A stretch of 64,000 nucleotides of DNA from Desulfobulbus propionicus (GCA_002747135.1 PDTE01000024.1:1-64000); one strand, 5' to 3'; shown: positions 45,853-55,528, counted from the first letter of the stretch. Made by a program: numbers and translations. Notes: generated from the sequence alone by a model not told the origin.

Positions 45853-46829
45853 CTCTTGTCTTTTTTTATCGGCTTGCCCTGGCGCTCTTCCTGAACCATC
45901 ATCGAGACAATATCTTCGAGAGTATGTCGCGCCCTCCATCCCAGGATACGTTTAGCTTTTGCAGGATTGCCTGAGCTTAATTCAATATCTGATGGTCTGT
46001 AAAGCTCTTCTTTGATTTCTACGTGGTCTCTCCAGTCAAGATCAACCTCTTGAAAGGCAAGGGCAATAAAGTCCTCAAGCTTTCGTGATGTTCCGGTTGC
46101 AACAACAAAATCATCAGGCTGCTCTAATTGCATCATACGCCACATGGCCGCAACATATTCCGGTGCCCATCCCCAGTCACGGGAGATAGAGATATTACCT
46201 AGAGACAGTCTTTCTCCGCTTCCATCAGCTATCCTGCAAGCAGTTGTAATTATTTTTCTGGTCACAAATCTTTTTGGTCTCAATGGTGATTCATGATTAA
46301 ATAAAATCCCTGTTGCAGCAAAAAGACCATATGATTCCCGATAGTTGGCAACCAACCAATAGGCTGAGGCCTTGGCAACGGCATAAGGGCTTTTTGGATA
46401 AAACGGAGTTGTTTCATCAGCGGGGCTTCCCTTTGTGTCACCAAAAACTTCGCTTGACCCGGCATGATAAAGCTTTATATTTTTGCCGGTAAATCGAATA
46501 GCTTCCAGTAAGTTCAACGTGCCGACAGCAACACTTTCTATTGTCTCAACAGGCTGTTCAAACGACAACCCCACAGAGCTCTGTCCGGCAAGATTATATA
46601 TTTCGTCCGGTTCTGTTTGCTGAATAACCTGGAGAACGGACCTGAAATCTGTTATGGCAAGGCTTACAGGGGTAACGCGATCCCTGATGCCCAGATATTC
46701 CAGGTTGGTAAAGGAGGATATTTGTGCATCTCTGGAAGCACCGTAAACAGTGTATCCTTTCTCCAGTAACAACTGGGCCAGATATCCTCCGTCTTGCCCG
46801 GAAACTCCGCATATCAATGCTTTTTTCAT
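45849..46829 (-). CDS. gmd: GDP-mannose 4,6-dehydratase
   Basis: Gmd converts GDP-mannose to GDP-4-keto-6-deoxymannose, the precursor of GDP-fucose, GDP-rhamnose and related surface sugars. The NADP-binding GVSGQDGGYLA, HAGSSEVFG, the catalytic YPKSPYAVAK and the dimer and cofactor loop ISRDWGWAPEYV are present. The 326-residue length is normal. The C-terminal residues and stop are shaped by a family A insertion. Upstream lie GT4 and GT2 genes of the same cluster. Confidence 0.94.
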   Translation of the reverse strand: MKKALICGVSGQDGGYLAQLLLEKGYTVYGASRDAQISSFTNLEYLGIRDRVTPVSLAITDFRSVLQVIQQTEPDEIYNLAGQSSVGLSFEQPVETIESVAVGTLNLLEAIRFTGKNIKLYHAGSSEVFGDTKGSPADETTPFYPKSPYAVAKASAYWLVANYRESYGLFAATGILFNHESPLRPKRFVTRKIITTACRIADGSGERLSLGNISISRDWGWAPEYVAAMWRMMQLEQPDDFVVATGTSRKLEDFIALAFQEVDLDWRDHVEIKEELYRPSDIELSSGNPAKAKRILGWRARHTLEDIVSMMVQEERQGKPIKKDKR

Positions 46830-46851
46830 TCAAACATCCTTATCTTATGCT

Positions 46852-47991
46852 TCAGGCAATTTCCCTGAATACCTCAAACATCGTTTCAACAGAGCGCTGC
46901 CAGGTAAAGGTTTCGGCCCATGCTCTGGCCTGGGCGATATGCTCTTTTCTCTTTGTTGTTGAAAGCTTGTAAACCTGTAACAAATTCCTGGCAACTTCAT
47001 TTTTGCAGACAGCATTCATATAAAATGCTTTTCCTCCGGCAACCTCGGCCAGGGAAGCCTCTTGTGTCGTAATAACCGGAGTGCCGGCCAGCATTGCCTC
47101 TATAACCGGAAGGCCAAAGCCTTCGTACGCTGATGGCAGCACAAACATGTCGGCATGTTGAAAAAGGGCCAGTAATGCAGCATAAGGCACTCCGTTTTTA
47201 AATCTGATATACCGGCTTTTGTCTGATAGCTGCCCAACTGCCCTGGCTACAGCTCCTTCGCCCCGGCGCTCTTTTCCGACAAGGATGAGTCGATGAGGGA
47301 TTTGATCCATGACATCAGCAAAACCTTCAACCAGCAAGTGCACCATTTTATGGGGATAGGTATGAGCCACACAGAGAATATATGGTTCATCATCAGACAT
47401 CTGGCCAGCTAAAAGTGAACGGATCTCCTTTGAAGAATGTTCATGGCCAAAAGCTTTGTCTGCTCCAAGCAAAACCGTATGAACTTTTTCTTTCCGGGCA
47501 AATTTGCAACGAACTATTTCCTGCCGGGAAAACTCTGATATTGCCAACACCTTGTCACATCTGCGACAGGCGCCTTGTACCAAGAAATTCAGGGTGTTTC
47601 GTGCCAGCCAGGACATATCTTCCGGATATCGCCTGTACTGGAGGTCGCATACAGTGACAACCTGAGGACAAAAAGAAAGAAAAGGTGCTGTATATCCTGG
47701 AGACCACAATATATCCAGATCGTACTTTCTGGCCGCCAATGGCAGCCGGATCTGTTCCAGAATTATTCGCAAGGGGCGATTTGCAGCATTGAAGTTCAAG
47801 CAATCACAGGAAACATTTGCCTTTCCTGCAAACATTTCCTGAAAAAGGGCATCATTTTCATTATTCGTAAATAGAACATAATCTACTTCCGTAAATCGCT
47901 CCACTGCCGTCAGGAGCGATTTACGCACATAGGTTTCTGTCCCTCCTACATCTCCGGGAACCATAAACAACGTATTAACACCTAAACGCAT
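46852..47991 (-). CDS. Glycosyltransferase family 4 (GT-B)
   Basis: The 379-residue product has the GT-B retaining glycosyltransferase layout: an N-terminal acceptor domain with FMVPGDVGGTETYVR, and a C-terminal donor-binding domain with LVGKERRGEG and the EGFGLPVIEAMLAGTPVI acidic motif. It probably adds mannose or a 6-deoxysugar made by the adjacent Gmd. No signal or membrane segment is seen. gmd starts 22 bp downstream. Confidence 0.88.
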   Translation of the reverse strand: MRLGVNTLFMVPGDVGGTETYVRKSLLTAVERFTEVDYVLFTNNENDALFQEMFAGKANVSCDCLNFNAANRPLRIILEQIRLPLAARKYDLDILWSPGYTAPFLSFCPQVVTVCDLQYRRYPEDMSWLARNTLNFLVQGACRRCDKVLAISEFSRQEIVRCKFARKEKVHTVLLGADKAFGHEHSSKEIRSLLAGQMSDDEPYILCVAHTYPHKMVHLLVEGFADVMDQIPHRLILVGKERRGEGAVARAVGQLSDKSRYIRFKNGVPYAALLALFQHADMFVLPSAYEGFGLPVIEAMLAGTPVITTQEASLAEVAGGKAFYMNAVCKNEVARNLLQVYKLSTTKRKEHIAQARAWAETFTWQRSVETMFEVFREIA

Positions 47992-48012
47992 CAGCTGGTT
48001 TCACTCAATAAA

Positions 48013-48807
48013 TTATCTGTTTCTCAAGGCTGACATCACCGAATATGCACCAATGATTCCCCAGCGAGTAAAAAAGTGAAGCAGGTTTTGCAAAGAAAAA
48101 ACACCGCTCTCTGCAACAGCAACGTCATACTCTTCCTTGAACTGTATCTTGAAATGCTGGCCACTGATAGATTGATCATGCCAGCGAAAAGCTGAAAGAC
48201 GCTCTCCCGGAACAAGGACTCCATTGCCATCCTGCCACAATCGAAGTATAAACTCATAATCCCAGGCTGCAACCATGTCTTCACGCAACAAACCGATTTT
48301 TTCCCGGACATTTCGACGAAAAAACATGGCAGGCTGAGAGATATAATTAATACATTGAAAAGTAAAACGTGATGAAATCGGAAAAAATAACTCCTTGAAC
48401 CTGGTGACTGGCTGACGAATTTCTAGGCCCTGTTCATTTATAATCACGCACTTCCCAAAACAAAAGGAGGCCTTCGGCTCCTTTTCCATAACCTCTTCCG
48501 CCCGCATCAGGGCGTTGGGATAATAGATATCGTCGGCATTCAACCAGGCAAGTATATCTCCAGTCGCCAGGATCAACCCTTTATTGATAGCGTTGGCCGG
48601 GCCGGTGTCAGGCTCGACAATGAGATGATCTATCTCTGCTTTGAATTGTTGCAGTATTTCTGTTGTTATATCAGTGCTGCCTCCGTCAACTACAATTAAC
48701 TCCAGATCTGTGCCGACATGTCGCTGAACAAGAATACTGTTCAAGGTCTGCTCAAGATATTTACCGCTATTATAACTGGGAACAATGATGGAAAAGGTAT
48801 GTTTCAT
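48013..48807 (-). CDS. Glycosyltransferase family 2 (GT-A)
   Basis: I set the start at MKHTFSIIVPSYNSG (48807), where ATGA overlaps the stop of the upstream membrane gene; the longer track start runs through that gene in another frame. The 264 residues carry the GT-A signatures VVDGGSTD and the DxD-like WLNADDIYYPNA, plus a donor loop ending in the WHDQS region. The acceptor is unknown. It is translationally coupled to the membrane protein gene. Confidence 0.9.
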   Translation of the reverse strand: MKHTFSIIVPSYNSGKYLEQTLNSILVQRHVGTDLELIVVDGGSTDITTEILQQFKAEIDHLIVEPDTGPANAINKGLILATGDILAWLNADDIYYPNALMRAEEVMEKEPKASFCFGKCVIINEQGLEIRQPVTRFKELFFPISSRFTFQCINYISQPAMFFRRNVREKIGLLREDMVAAWDYEFILRLWQDGNGVLVPGERLSAFRWHDQSISGQHFKIQFKEEYDVAVAESGVFSLQNLLHFFTRWGIIGAYSVMSALRNR

Positions 48808-50888
48808 TGACAGTGGCCCTTCATTCTTGCACGCCCTGCTCTCCAGCGCTGAAAATCGAGCAAAAGAACCGGCCCGAGAAAGAGACCGCCAAGGCAGACA
48901 TAATAATAATACCGCCAGTTCATAATATTGGTAATAACCAGAAGCGCCAGTACCTGAATCAGGATAAAACTGCTCAATATCGCGGCTAACGGTGTACGGC
49001 GAAAGCATAAAACGGTTACGGGCATCAAGGCAAGAACATGCAGCGGGTTCCAGGTAACATAGACCCATGGGGCTTCATAACTCTTCCAATATAGATACAT
49101 AAAGATCTCTTTTAGGCCGCTGGCAACTGAGTTGGCCTGACCAAGAAACGGATATACATCATTCCACTGAGCGTGTCGTAAAAACCAGTATGCGGTTCTG
49201 TCTCCCAGAAAATAATGCCATAAATCCCAGCCATAAACCGTTTGATTAACGTTTAAAATGCCCCAGTAATTATTCCATACCCTCTGAACGGCCTCGCCAA
49301 TGTTTCCGGAAAAAACTTCCTGCAGATAGCTATAAGTATGAGCAAAAAAGAAGCTTGCATCTGCTGCTTTCTCACTTTTCTGCAGGACAAAGAGCAGAGC
49401 GACTATTCCCGCCATCCCTGCAACTGTTACCCAAAAAAACCTCTTTCTGTCTACAAGCCCCAGGCAGAAAAAATACAATGGCACCACAAACAGATAAATA
49501 AGACCGTTATGCCTTGTCAAGGCGAGGGCAAGCAGCAGAAGCAGCAGAACTAACTTTTTTTCGAGAGAAAGGGAAAGGGTCCCTTCACGTTTTTCTAGAT
49601 AAAGCTCTATTAATGTATATCCCCAGTAAATGATCAACAGGGCAAAGGGGATATCCTTCCAGAGAACTATATTGTACAGGCTGACAGGAAGTGACGTGAT
49701 AAGAAGAAGATAAAATGGCAGGAGCCATACAATGGGTACGCCCTTACTGTGGATCGAAGCAAAAACATAGGCTGTCAGCAGTGAAATCATCACAATATGA
49801 AAAAGAGGAACGATTGCCGGATTGTGCCAGAGCTGTGAAAGGTAGGTGTATAAAACAACATTAAACAATGGGTGATCGTTAAGAAAAACCTCCGGTAACA
49901 AGGCCGCACGCCAGATTTTTAATGAGTCAATTGACATTACTCCTGGCCAGAAGGGAAGCAACCATAAAAAAAATGCTCCGGCAGCGCCAAAGCCAAATAA
50001 CCAGAACACCTTCCGTTGACCGCTGAACAAAGCTTTTATCCCCCCAACCCTTCGCCATTGTCTTATAAGTGCATATACCATCCAGGTGGTCAGCAGGGAA
50101 AAGACGACCTGAAATCCACCCTGCATGCTCTTCCAATAATGATGGGGGCGGACATGCTGAAAGAAAAAGGTGGTGGTGTTCCCCCTGGTCTGAAACTGAA
50201 CAGGGGAAAGAGTGCCTTTTTCTTCAAGCATAATGGAGCGTATCAGAAACTGATCGCCAGCATTGGCATGTGAAATCTTGAAATTTTCGATCCGGTAGCG
50301 CGGCACCTTCACCCGCACTGAAAAATGATCATTATCAAGAAACCAGTATTTGTACACTTGCGTCTTGGCTTCTATATTGGCCATGTATAAATCTTTCTTG
50401 TAGTATTCAGCTCCTATGAAAAGACCTGCTATCCCGGAATGATTATTTGTGAGCAGTTCTATCTCAAGCCCGGAGCGTATAAGCGCGTTGAAAACCACCT
50501 CAGGACAATGTCTGTCTAGTCTCAGGCCTTGAGTGCGGTGGTTATCATCTTTTTCAGAACAAAAAGCGGACAGATTTTGGGAAAGACCGTCGATAGAAAC
50601 CTGCCTGAGAACAAATTCCCGCGATAGGGAAGCACCGTTTTTTTCCTTTATATATCGGATGGAAACCGGCAGAGGCTCTGTTGCCCTGCTCAAGCGATCA
50701 AAAAAAGCAAAAGATTCTTTTTCGTACTCGTTGTAGCCGTTTCCAGAATCCCATTGCACGGAAAACTGATCTGTTTGCGCAGCCGTCCCTTCAATCACCA
50801 GCTCTGTTTCTTCATACCATCTGCCAGACGTGACAAAGAAAGCCAGAACAAGCACAAAAAAACAGCTCCACGTAAACGCTTTTGGCAT
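48804..50888 (-). CDS. Large polytopic membrane protein with N-terminal extracytoplasmic domain
   Basis: The 694-residue product has an N-terminal hydrophobic anchor, about 220 residues of beta-rich soluble sequence, then at least ten membrane helices. Within the helices, WPGVMSIDSLKIWRAALLPEVFLNDHPLFNVVLYTYL carries acidic and His residues in the first loop, as in GT-C/DUF6020-like proteins; this assignment is tentative. Position at the head of the glycan cluster and coupling to a GT2 gene support a role in building or exporting a surface polysaccharide. Confidence 0.55.
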   Translation of the reverse strand: MPKAFTWSCFFVLVLAFFVTSGRWYEETELVIEGTAAQTDQFSVQWDSGNGYNEYEKESFAFFDRLSRATEPLPVSIRYIKEKNGASLSREFVLRQVSIDGLSQNLSAFCSEKDDNHRTQGLRLDRHCPEVVFNALIRSGLEIELLTNNHSGIAGLFIGAEYYKKDLYMANIEAKTQVYKYWFLDNDHFSVRVKVPRYRIENFKISHANAGDQFLIRSIMLEEKGTLSPVQFQTRGNTTTFFFQHVRPHHYWKSMQGGFQVVFSLLTTWMVYALIRQWRRVGGIKALFSGQRKVFWLFGFGAAGAFFLWLLPFWPGVMSIDSLKIWRAALLPEVFLNDHPLFNVVLYTYLSQLWHNPAIVPLFHIVMISLLTAYVFASIHSKGVPIVWLLPFYLLLITSLPVSLYNIVLWKDIPFALLIIYWGYTLIELYLEKREGTLSLSLEKKLVLLLLLLALALTRHNGLIYLFVVPLYFFCLGLVDRKRFFWVTVAGMAGIVALLFVLQKSEKAADASFFFAHTYSYLQEVFSGNIGEAVQRVWNNYWGILNVNQTVYGWDLWHYFLGDRTAYWFLRHAQWNDVYPFLGQANSVASGLKEIFMYLYWKSYEAPWVYVTWNPLHVLALMPVTVLCFRRTPLAAILSSFILIQVLALLVITNIMNWRYYYYVCLGGLFLGPVLLLDFQRWRAGRARMKGHCQ

Positions 50889-50930
50889 CGGCTTGTTATT
50901 CAGTAATTTTTCAGGGATGAGAACTCAGGG

Positions 50931-51050
50931 TTAGCCCGGATTTCTCATCAGCTCAGGCGGTGCCAGGTTCGCCAGTATTTTGGTAACTCATTATACTCAG
51001 GTATATGTGTTGCCAAAATACTGGCGAAGATGGTGCCGCCTGGGCTGACC
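50931..51050 (+). repeat. Family C long inverted repeat, copy 1
   Basis: After ttagcccggatttctcatca, an arm of about 45 bp (gctcaggcggtgccaggttc...) pairs with tggcgaagatggtgccgcct-type sequence around a centre at tatactcaggtata. The same element occurs inverted at 60846-60970. It would fold into a long hairpin as RNA. Confidence 0.8.
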
Positions 51051-51140
51051 TCTGGTGAACATTTTGGCGAAATTCAAGACTGCTTACGGACATCACATTC
51101 ATCTGTTTTTATGTGTTTCTTTTCAAATCAGACAACATGT

Positions 51141-51653
51141 TCAATCGAAAGGTAATTCTGAATCATGGGGAGTATGCATATTGGATTCAACAACGGTGCA
51201 GTCTACGCGCACCTTGCGACCTTTTTCAATCCCTTCATCCTGGGCACACTTGAGCAGCACCTTGTTCATTTCCTCCCAGGTAGCTTCAGATATGGCTTTG
51301 ATTGTTTTTTGCAGTGTGGATTTTTTTACCTGTTTTCCAGGTGGTATTCTGCAGAAAAGGCTTAAGGCCCTTGGATCAGCGAGACAGAACTCCGGTTCCC
51401 TGTAGCTGCAGCCCTTTATTTGCTTTACGAATGCTGCAGGTATAACCTGCTCTGCGGTTCATACCAGCGGCACCGGTTTTAGCATCGTTACTGCTTGATA
51501 ATGAGCCAGGATCTTGTAGAACCAGGTCGTATATGACAGCGTTGTCAGCAAGTATATCACTGATCGTTTTCAAATCTTTCGCCTTGGGATGGTCAGGGGC
51601 TGCTTCTGCCAGAGGCAGCTACTGATCAGCTGCTGATTGTGAGATTTTCGCAT
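51141..51653 (-). pseudogene. ISNCY-like transposase remnant, frameshifted and truncated
   Basis: Three minus-strand frames joined give a recognisable transposase N-terminal half: a start MRKSHNQQL, then DLKTISDILADNAVIYDLVL, then CRIPPGKQVKKSTLQKTIKA, and ISEATWEEMNKVLL followed by EKGRKVRVDCTVVESNMHTP. These match the ISNCY-type pattern in which VD(S/C)T.VE precedes the catalytic core. At least two frameshifts are seen, and the gene stops at 51141 where a family C-like arm begins. ORFs 51055-51405 and 51376-51573 are shadows or fragments of it. Confidence 0.72.
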
Positions 51654-51772
51654 CTTTTCCTGGCCTCTGAAAAGTTTAATTCAGTATTTTTAGATGGTTA
51701 CTGAATAAAGCTTACCGGAAACCGAGAAAAAGTCACCCCGTTAAGGCGATTTTCTTCCTCAAAAACAATAAA

Positions 51773-52055
51773 TTAACTTCTCGCGGCCAGACACTAACTC
51801 AGAAATAACTTCACCTTTGACTTGAAGCTTTGTCTGCAGTGATTTTATCTTCAAGGATTGAGGCTTCTTTGTGTTTGCCTCAACTTCTCCAAAGCTGCAG
51901 CCCCATTTTCAAAAAATTCCTTTTGCCAACGGTAAAAAAACGCTGGCTGGAGATCATACTGATCACACAGTTCCGAGACAGGGATGCTGTCGACAAGGTG
52001 TTGTTTGAGGATGGCTACTTTCTCTTCGGGGCGGTACGTGTATCGTTTTTTTCAT
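51773..52055 (-). pseudogene. IS3-family OrfA (helix-turn-helix) remnant
   Basis: The minus strand reads KKRYTYRPEEKVAILKQHLV, DSIPVSELCDQYDLQPAFFY and RWQKEFFENGAAALEKLR, then after a frameshift a coiled-coil tail TKLQVKGEVISELV. This is the leucine-zipper OrfA of an IS3-type element. A one-base deletion in the A-tract after ATG breaks the start. OrfB (the DDE part) is absent. Confidence 0.75.
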
Positions 52056-52137
52056 GGAAATCTCCTTTGGTTGAGTATGTTACCTCAAGCAGCGAAAACT
52101 TCCTGTTCCCGTTGAACCACTACACACATGATACCTT

Positions 52138-52983
52138 CTACGACGAAAGTACCCGGGTATCCTCAAGCGTAATCTCCAGTTCCGCCAGATCAATTTCAGA
52201 CAAATTCAGCAGACTTGCCTCAAGGGTTGCCGGAAGAACCAGCGAGGCATCCTGAAAGAAACCTATCCCCATTTTATGGCAGACCAGATTCGCCATCCGG
52301 ACAATAATAAGCAGATAGTCTTTAGTATCAAACTCTATTTCATCATGATCACGGGCAACAAGACAGAATTTTTTCGGCATGTTCCACTTCATCATTAAAC
52401 GATAGCCATGCGAGGTATGCAGTTTCTGCATGGCTTCTTTGAGCAGAGTATCGGTAATTTTCGTTTTGGACGACCTTTTTTTGATAATTTCAACGACCAT
52501 AAGGATGAATAGTTTGCCGACGTCATGCAGCAGACCGGCAAAAAAGACATGGCTCGTGTCTACGCCGTACTCGTGTCTCTTTGCTATCCAGACTGCTCCA
52601 TAGGCGCATCCAACGGAATGCTGCCAAAGCTTTTTCATGACTACGTTTATTCGCTTGTCAGCACTGTTGAAGTGCTTTTTTGAGGCAGCCAGTAAAACGA
52701 CATTACCGATCTCTTTTATCCCCAGACGCATAATCGCAGCATGGACCGTTGAAACCTCGGAGAGTCCCTTGTAAAATGCCGTGTTCGCAATTTTGAGCAC
52801 CTGACCGGAAAGTGACTGGTCTGCAGTGATTATTCTCTCCAGCACTTTGATATCAGGCTCTTTTTTTGCAGTCTCCTGCTGTACCCGCATGGCGGATTCA
52901 TTAAATACCGGGAGGGTGAATTGTTCTGATTCTATGAAATGATTAACAATATCGATAAAAGAAGCCGGTTCACTCATGCTCAT
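52138..52983 (-). CDS. HDOD domain protein
   Basis: I start it at MSMSEPASFIDIVNHF (52983), where ATGA overlaps the GspE/PilB stop. The 281 residues match the HDOD domain: LPVFNESAMRVQQ, the region ITADQSLSGQVLKIANTAFY, AIMRLGIKEIGNVV and FFAGLLHDVGKLFILMV, in which the HD pair is retained. HDOD proteins are signalling scaffolds often tied to motility, pili or c-di-GMP networks. Its coupling to a pilus/secretion ATPase supports regulation of that machine. An IS graveyard follows. Confidence 0.85.
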   Translation of the reverse strand: MSMSEPASFIDIVNHFIESEQFTLPVFNESAMRVQQETAKKEPDIKVLERIITADQSLSGQVLKIANTAFYKGLSEVSTVHAAIMRLGIKEIGNVVLLAASKKHFNSADKRINVVMKKLWQHSVGCAYGAVWIAKRHEYGVDTSHVFFAGLLHDVGKLFILMVVEIIKKRSSKTKITDTLLKEAMQKLHTSHGYRLMMKWNMPKKFCLVARDHDEIEFDTKDYLLIIVRMANLVCHKMGIGFFQDASLVLPATLEASLLNLSEIDLAELEITLEDTRVLSS

Positions 52984-54848
52984 ACTCCGACCAGGCGTTT
53001 GAGTTCCATCAGGGGTCTGGGAGGTTGAAAGATTGGTAGACAACGAAGCACCTCATCAATGGTGGTCATCCCTGATGCAGCCTTTACGAGACCGTCTTCA
53101 AGAAGTGTGACCAGCCCGGAATTATTAATACTGATATTTCGAATTTCATAACTGGTTTTCTGCTCAAGGATTGCATCACGTACCAACTCATCTAAAACGA
53201 GCAGTTCAAAAACCCCTATCCTTCCTTTGTAGCCTGTTTGCTTGCATTCCCTGCATCCGCGTCCTTTTTTGAACTGAGCTCCATGAAATGAGTCCAGGGT
53301 GGTCTTCATTCGCTGTACCTGTATGGGGGCAGGCTTTGTCTCAACGGCACAGTAAGGGCACACTTTTCTCAGCAGACGCTGGGCCAGGACAGAAACGACG
53401 GTTGAAGAAACCATAAAAGGAGCAATATCCATGTTCAATAATCTGATCAGTCCGCCTATGGAGTCTTCAGTATGAAAGGTTGAGAGAACCTTATGGCCGG
53501 TAAGCGCAGCCTGAACAGCAACCTCGGCAGAATAGGTATCACGGATTTCCCCAATGACAATGATATCGGGATCCTGCCGGACTATATGTCGAAGTGTTTC
53601 TTCAAAGGTAAGGTCAATTTTGGGGTCAATGGAGCATTGGGATATTCCCTCGATAACATATTCAACAGGCTCTTCGGCCGTGACAATACTGACATTTGGT
53701 CCTTTTAAGGTATGGATGCAGCTGTAAATAGACGACGTCTTCCCTGAACCAGTCGGCCCTGTGACCAGCAGCACACCGCTTGGCTGAAAGACAGCTTCAT
53801 CAAGAAAACGGGAGAGCATTCGGGGCTGCAGTCCGATGGATTGAATATCGAGCAATTCCTGTTTTTTATTAAGAAGTCGAAGAACTATCTTCTCTCCATG
53901 AACAGTGACAAAAAAGGACGCGCGTAAATCAAGTTCGCCCTCATCATATTCAAATAATATCCTTCCCCCCTGATGCCTTCGTTTTTCCGCTATATTTGCG
54001 TCGCACATAATCTTGAATCGGCTGGTTAAGGCGGGAATAATATCATGTGGATAGGTGTTGAAATGTTGCAAAACTCCATCTTCCCGAAAACGAACCTGCA
54101 ATCTGTCTGGAAGAGGTTCGATGTGAATATCACTGGCATTGTTGTTAATTGCACCGAGTATAATTGTATTGGCAATACCGACCACCGTTTTGTTGTCCAC
54201 CGAGATCCTGGTTTTGTTTTTTTTATCCACCAGCAACTCAATGGTCTTCTGCAAGGCATCCCGCTGGGCCAGGGCAAAGGTAACCTTTTGTCCCAAATAT
54301 TTCCGGGCAGCAACCTTTGCAGTCTGATCAAGCGGATCAGCAAGAGCTACCTTGGCATTTTCATCCTCACTGTGTACAGGAAGCAGATTGTGCGAAATCA
54401 GGATTTTTTTGGGTATCCTGGCGCATGCATCCATGTCAACTACATTAAGGTTAGGCTCAACCAGAGGAAAACCCATCTGGATCGAAAGGACTTCGATAAG
54501 CAGCTGCTCTTCAATAAAATTATGGGTTATCAGGATATCACCGAGCTTTTTTTCTCCTCCCTCTGCCTTCTGAATACGAATTGCTGCGCTGAGATCATCG
54601 GGCGTTATGTAGCCAAGCTCAGTCAACAGATCACCGATGCGAATGTTATGGGTACTGCGGACAGCCTCCTTTATATCACTTTCGTTTATATACTTCAGGT
54701 CGACACATACCTTCAGCAGGGGCTGAGGGGTACTGAGTTTAGTGTGTACCCGTTGAGCATGCTGGAGCTGTTTGGAAGAAAGTTTTTTCTGCGCAACCAG
54801 CAGGTTGACTATTCGCCCATATGCCTCTGCTCCGCTGTTGTCAGCCAT
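52980..54848 (-). CDS. GspE/PilB family type II secretion / type IV pilus ATPase
   Basis: The roughly 622-residue product (start MADNSGAEAYG) powers assembly of a pilus or pseudopilus. N-terminal T2SSE_N-type domains (ELGYITPDDLSAAIR, LQMGFPLVEPNLNVVD) precede the ATPase: Walker A GPTGSGKTSS, the Asp-rich box IDPKIDLTFEETLRHIVRQDPD with Walker B IIVIGEIRD, and AALTGHKVLSTFHTED. The tetracysteine zinc motif CPYC...CREC is present, as in PilB and GspE. No other pilus or secretion genes are in the window. Confidence 0.93.
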   Translation of the reverse strand: MADNSGAEAYGRIVNLLVAQKKLSSKQLQHAQRVHTKLSTPQPLLKVCVDLKYINESDIKEAVRSTHNIRIGDLLTELGYITPDDLSAAIRIQKAEGGEKKLGDILITHNFIEEQLLIEVLSIQMGFPLVEPNLNVVDMDACARIPKKILISHNLLPVHSEDENAKVALADPLDQTAKVAARKYLGQKVTFALAQRDALQKTIELLVDKKNKTRISVDNKTVVGIANTIILGAINNNASDIHIEPLPDRLQVRFREDGVLQHFNTYPHDIIPALTSRFKIMCDANIAEKRRHQGGRILFEYDEGELDLRASFFVTVHGEKIVLRLLNKKQELLDIQSIGLQPRMLSRFLDEAVFQPSGVLLVTGPTGSGKTSSIYSCIHTLKGPNVSIVTAEEPVEYVIEGISQCSIDPKIDLTFEETLRHIVRQDPDIIVIGEIRDTYSAEVAVQAALTGHKVLSTFHTEDSIGGLIRLLNMDIAPFMVSSTVVSVLAQRLLRKVCPYCAVETKPAPIQVQRMKTTLDSFHGAQFKKGRGCRECKQTGYKGRIGVFELLVLDELVRDAILEQKTSYEIRNISINNSGLVTLLEDGLVKAASGMTTIDEVLRCLPIFQPPRPLMELKRLVGV

Positions 54849-54925
54849 ATTCACTCATGTAATTTTTTTGGGGGGATAAGCACTCAGCGTTTTTTGCAAG
54901 GCAAAAAGTTGAAAGAGCACCTTTT

Positions 54926-55106
54926 GTAATCTGCCACGAAGCCTGTATCTCTTCGTTATTCTCTGCTTCTGCCGTGTAACTGGTTATAGGTGCCTCAGGT
55001 TTGTGCAGGCCCGGTTTCGAGCAGGTAAGCAAACACAATGAGACCTGCGTACGAGAGTATACGGGGACTTGTTATCAAGCAAAGATGGGTGTTCGTGACC
55101 AGTTAT
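54926..55106 (+). repeat. Family B repeat, long variant, diverged
   Basis: It starts gtaatctgccacgaagcctg, has the inner gtaactggttataggtgc and the block gagcaggtaagcaaacacaa, and ends gttcgtgaccagttat. It is the first of four repeats filling the 819-bp gap 54855-55673, in which I see no gene. Confidence 0.7.
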
Positions 55107-55122
55107 TTATACTTATTCCGGC

Positions 55123-55282
55123 GTAACTGCTCTCAGGTCACCCATCTTCGGACGATCACGACAGGCCGCATGGAGGGGCTATAGCTGCCAATCGTGCTTG
55201 CCAAAATCCGGGCAAGCTGAAAGCGTTTACAGGCTTAAAAGCAAGTACAACCAGGGTGATATATGGCCCATTGAGTAGCTGC
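55123..55282 (-). repeat. Family A' repeat, inverted, full length
   Basis: gtaactgctctcaggtcacc, the core ggctatagctgccaatcgtg, the arm caagtacaaccagggtgata and the end attgagtagctgc make up about 160 bp. Confidence 0.8.
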
Positions 55283-55368
55283 CGACCGTCTTTTAGGTTT
55301 TTCTAAGATTCAGTGTAGCAAGAATTTCAAATATGTCCAGACACAATCAACAAATAACAGGCTTGTCG

Positions 55369-55527
55369 GTCACTGATCACGGCCACTTCATTCTCGGGCG
55401 GTCACGATTGGCGGTATAGAGAAGCTATAACTGCCAATCGCACTTGCCTGAATCTGGGCAGGCTGAAAGAAAGTTACAGGCTTGAAGCAAGTAAAATAAA
55501 GAGGTGACATGCCCTGTAGGTAGTTAG
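55369..55527 (-). repeat. Family A'/B hybrid repeat
   Basis: The left terminus gtcactgatcacggcc resembles family B, while the core (gaagctataactgccaatcg) and the right arm (gaggtgacatgccctgtagg, then tagttag) are family A'. It looks like a mosaic of the two families. Confidence 0.6.
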
Positions 55528-55528
55528 T

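Noticed and set aside
48808-49068. N-terminal extension of the GT2 gene in the ORF track
   Set aside because: It overlaps the membrane protein gene in another frame; the ATGA start at 48807 begins exactly at the conserved GT-A motif.
51055-51405. 116-residue plus-strand ORF
   Set aside because: It is antisense to a recognisable but frameshifted transposase; the minus-strand reading has the family motifs.
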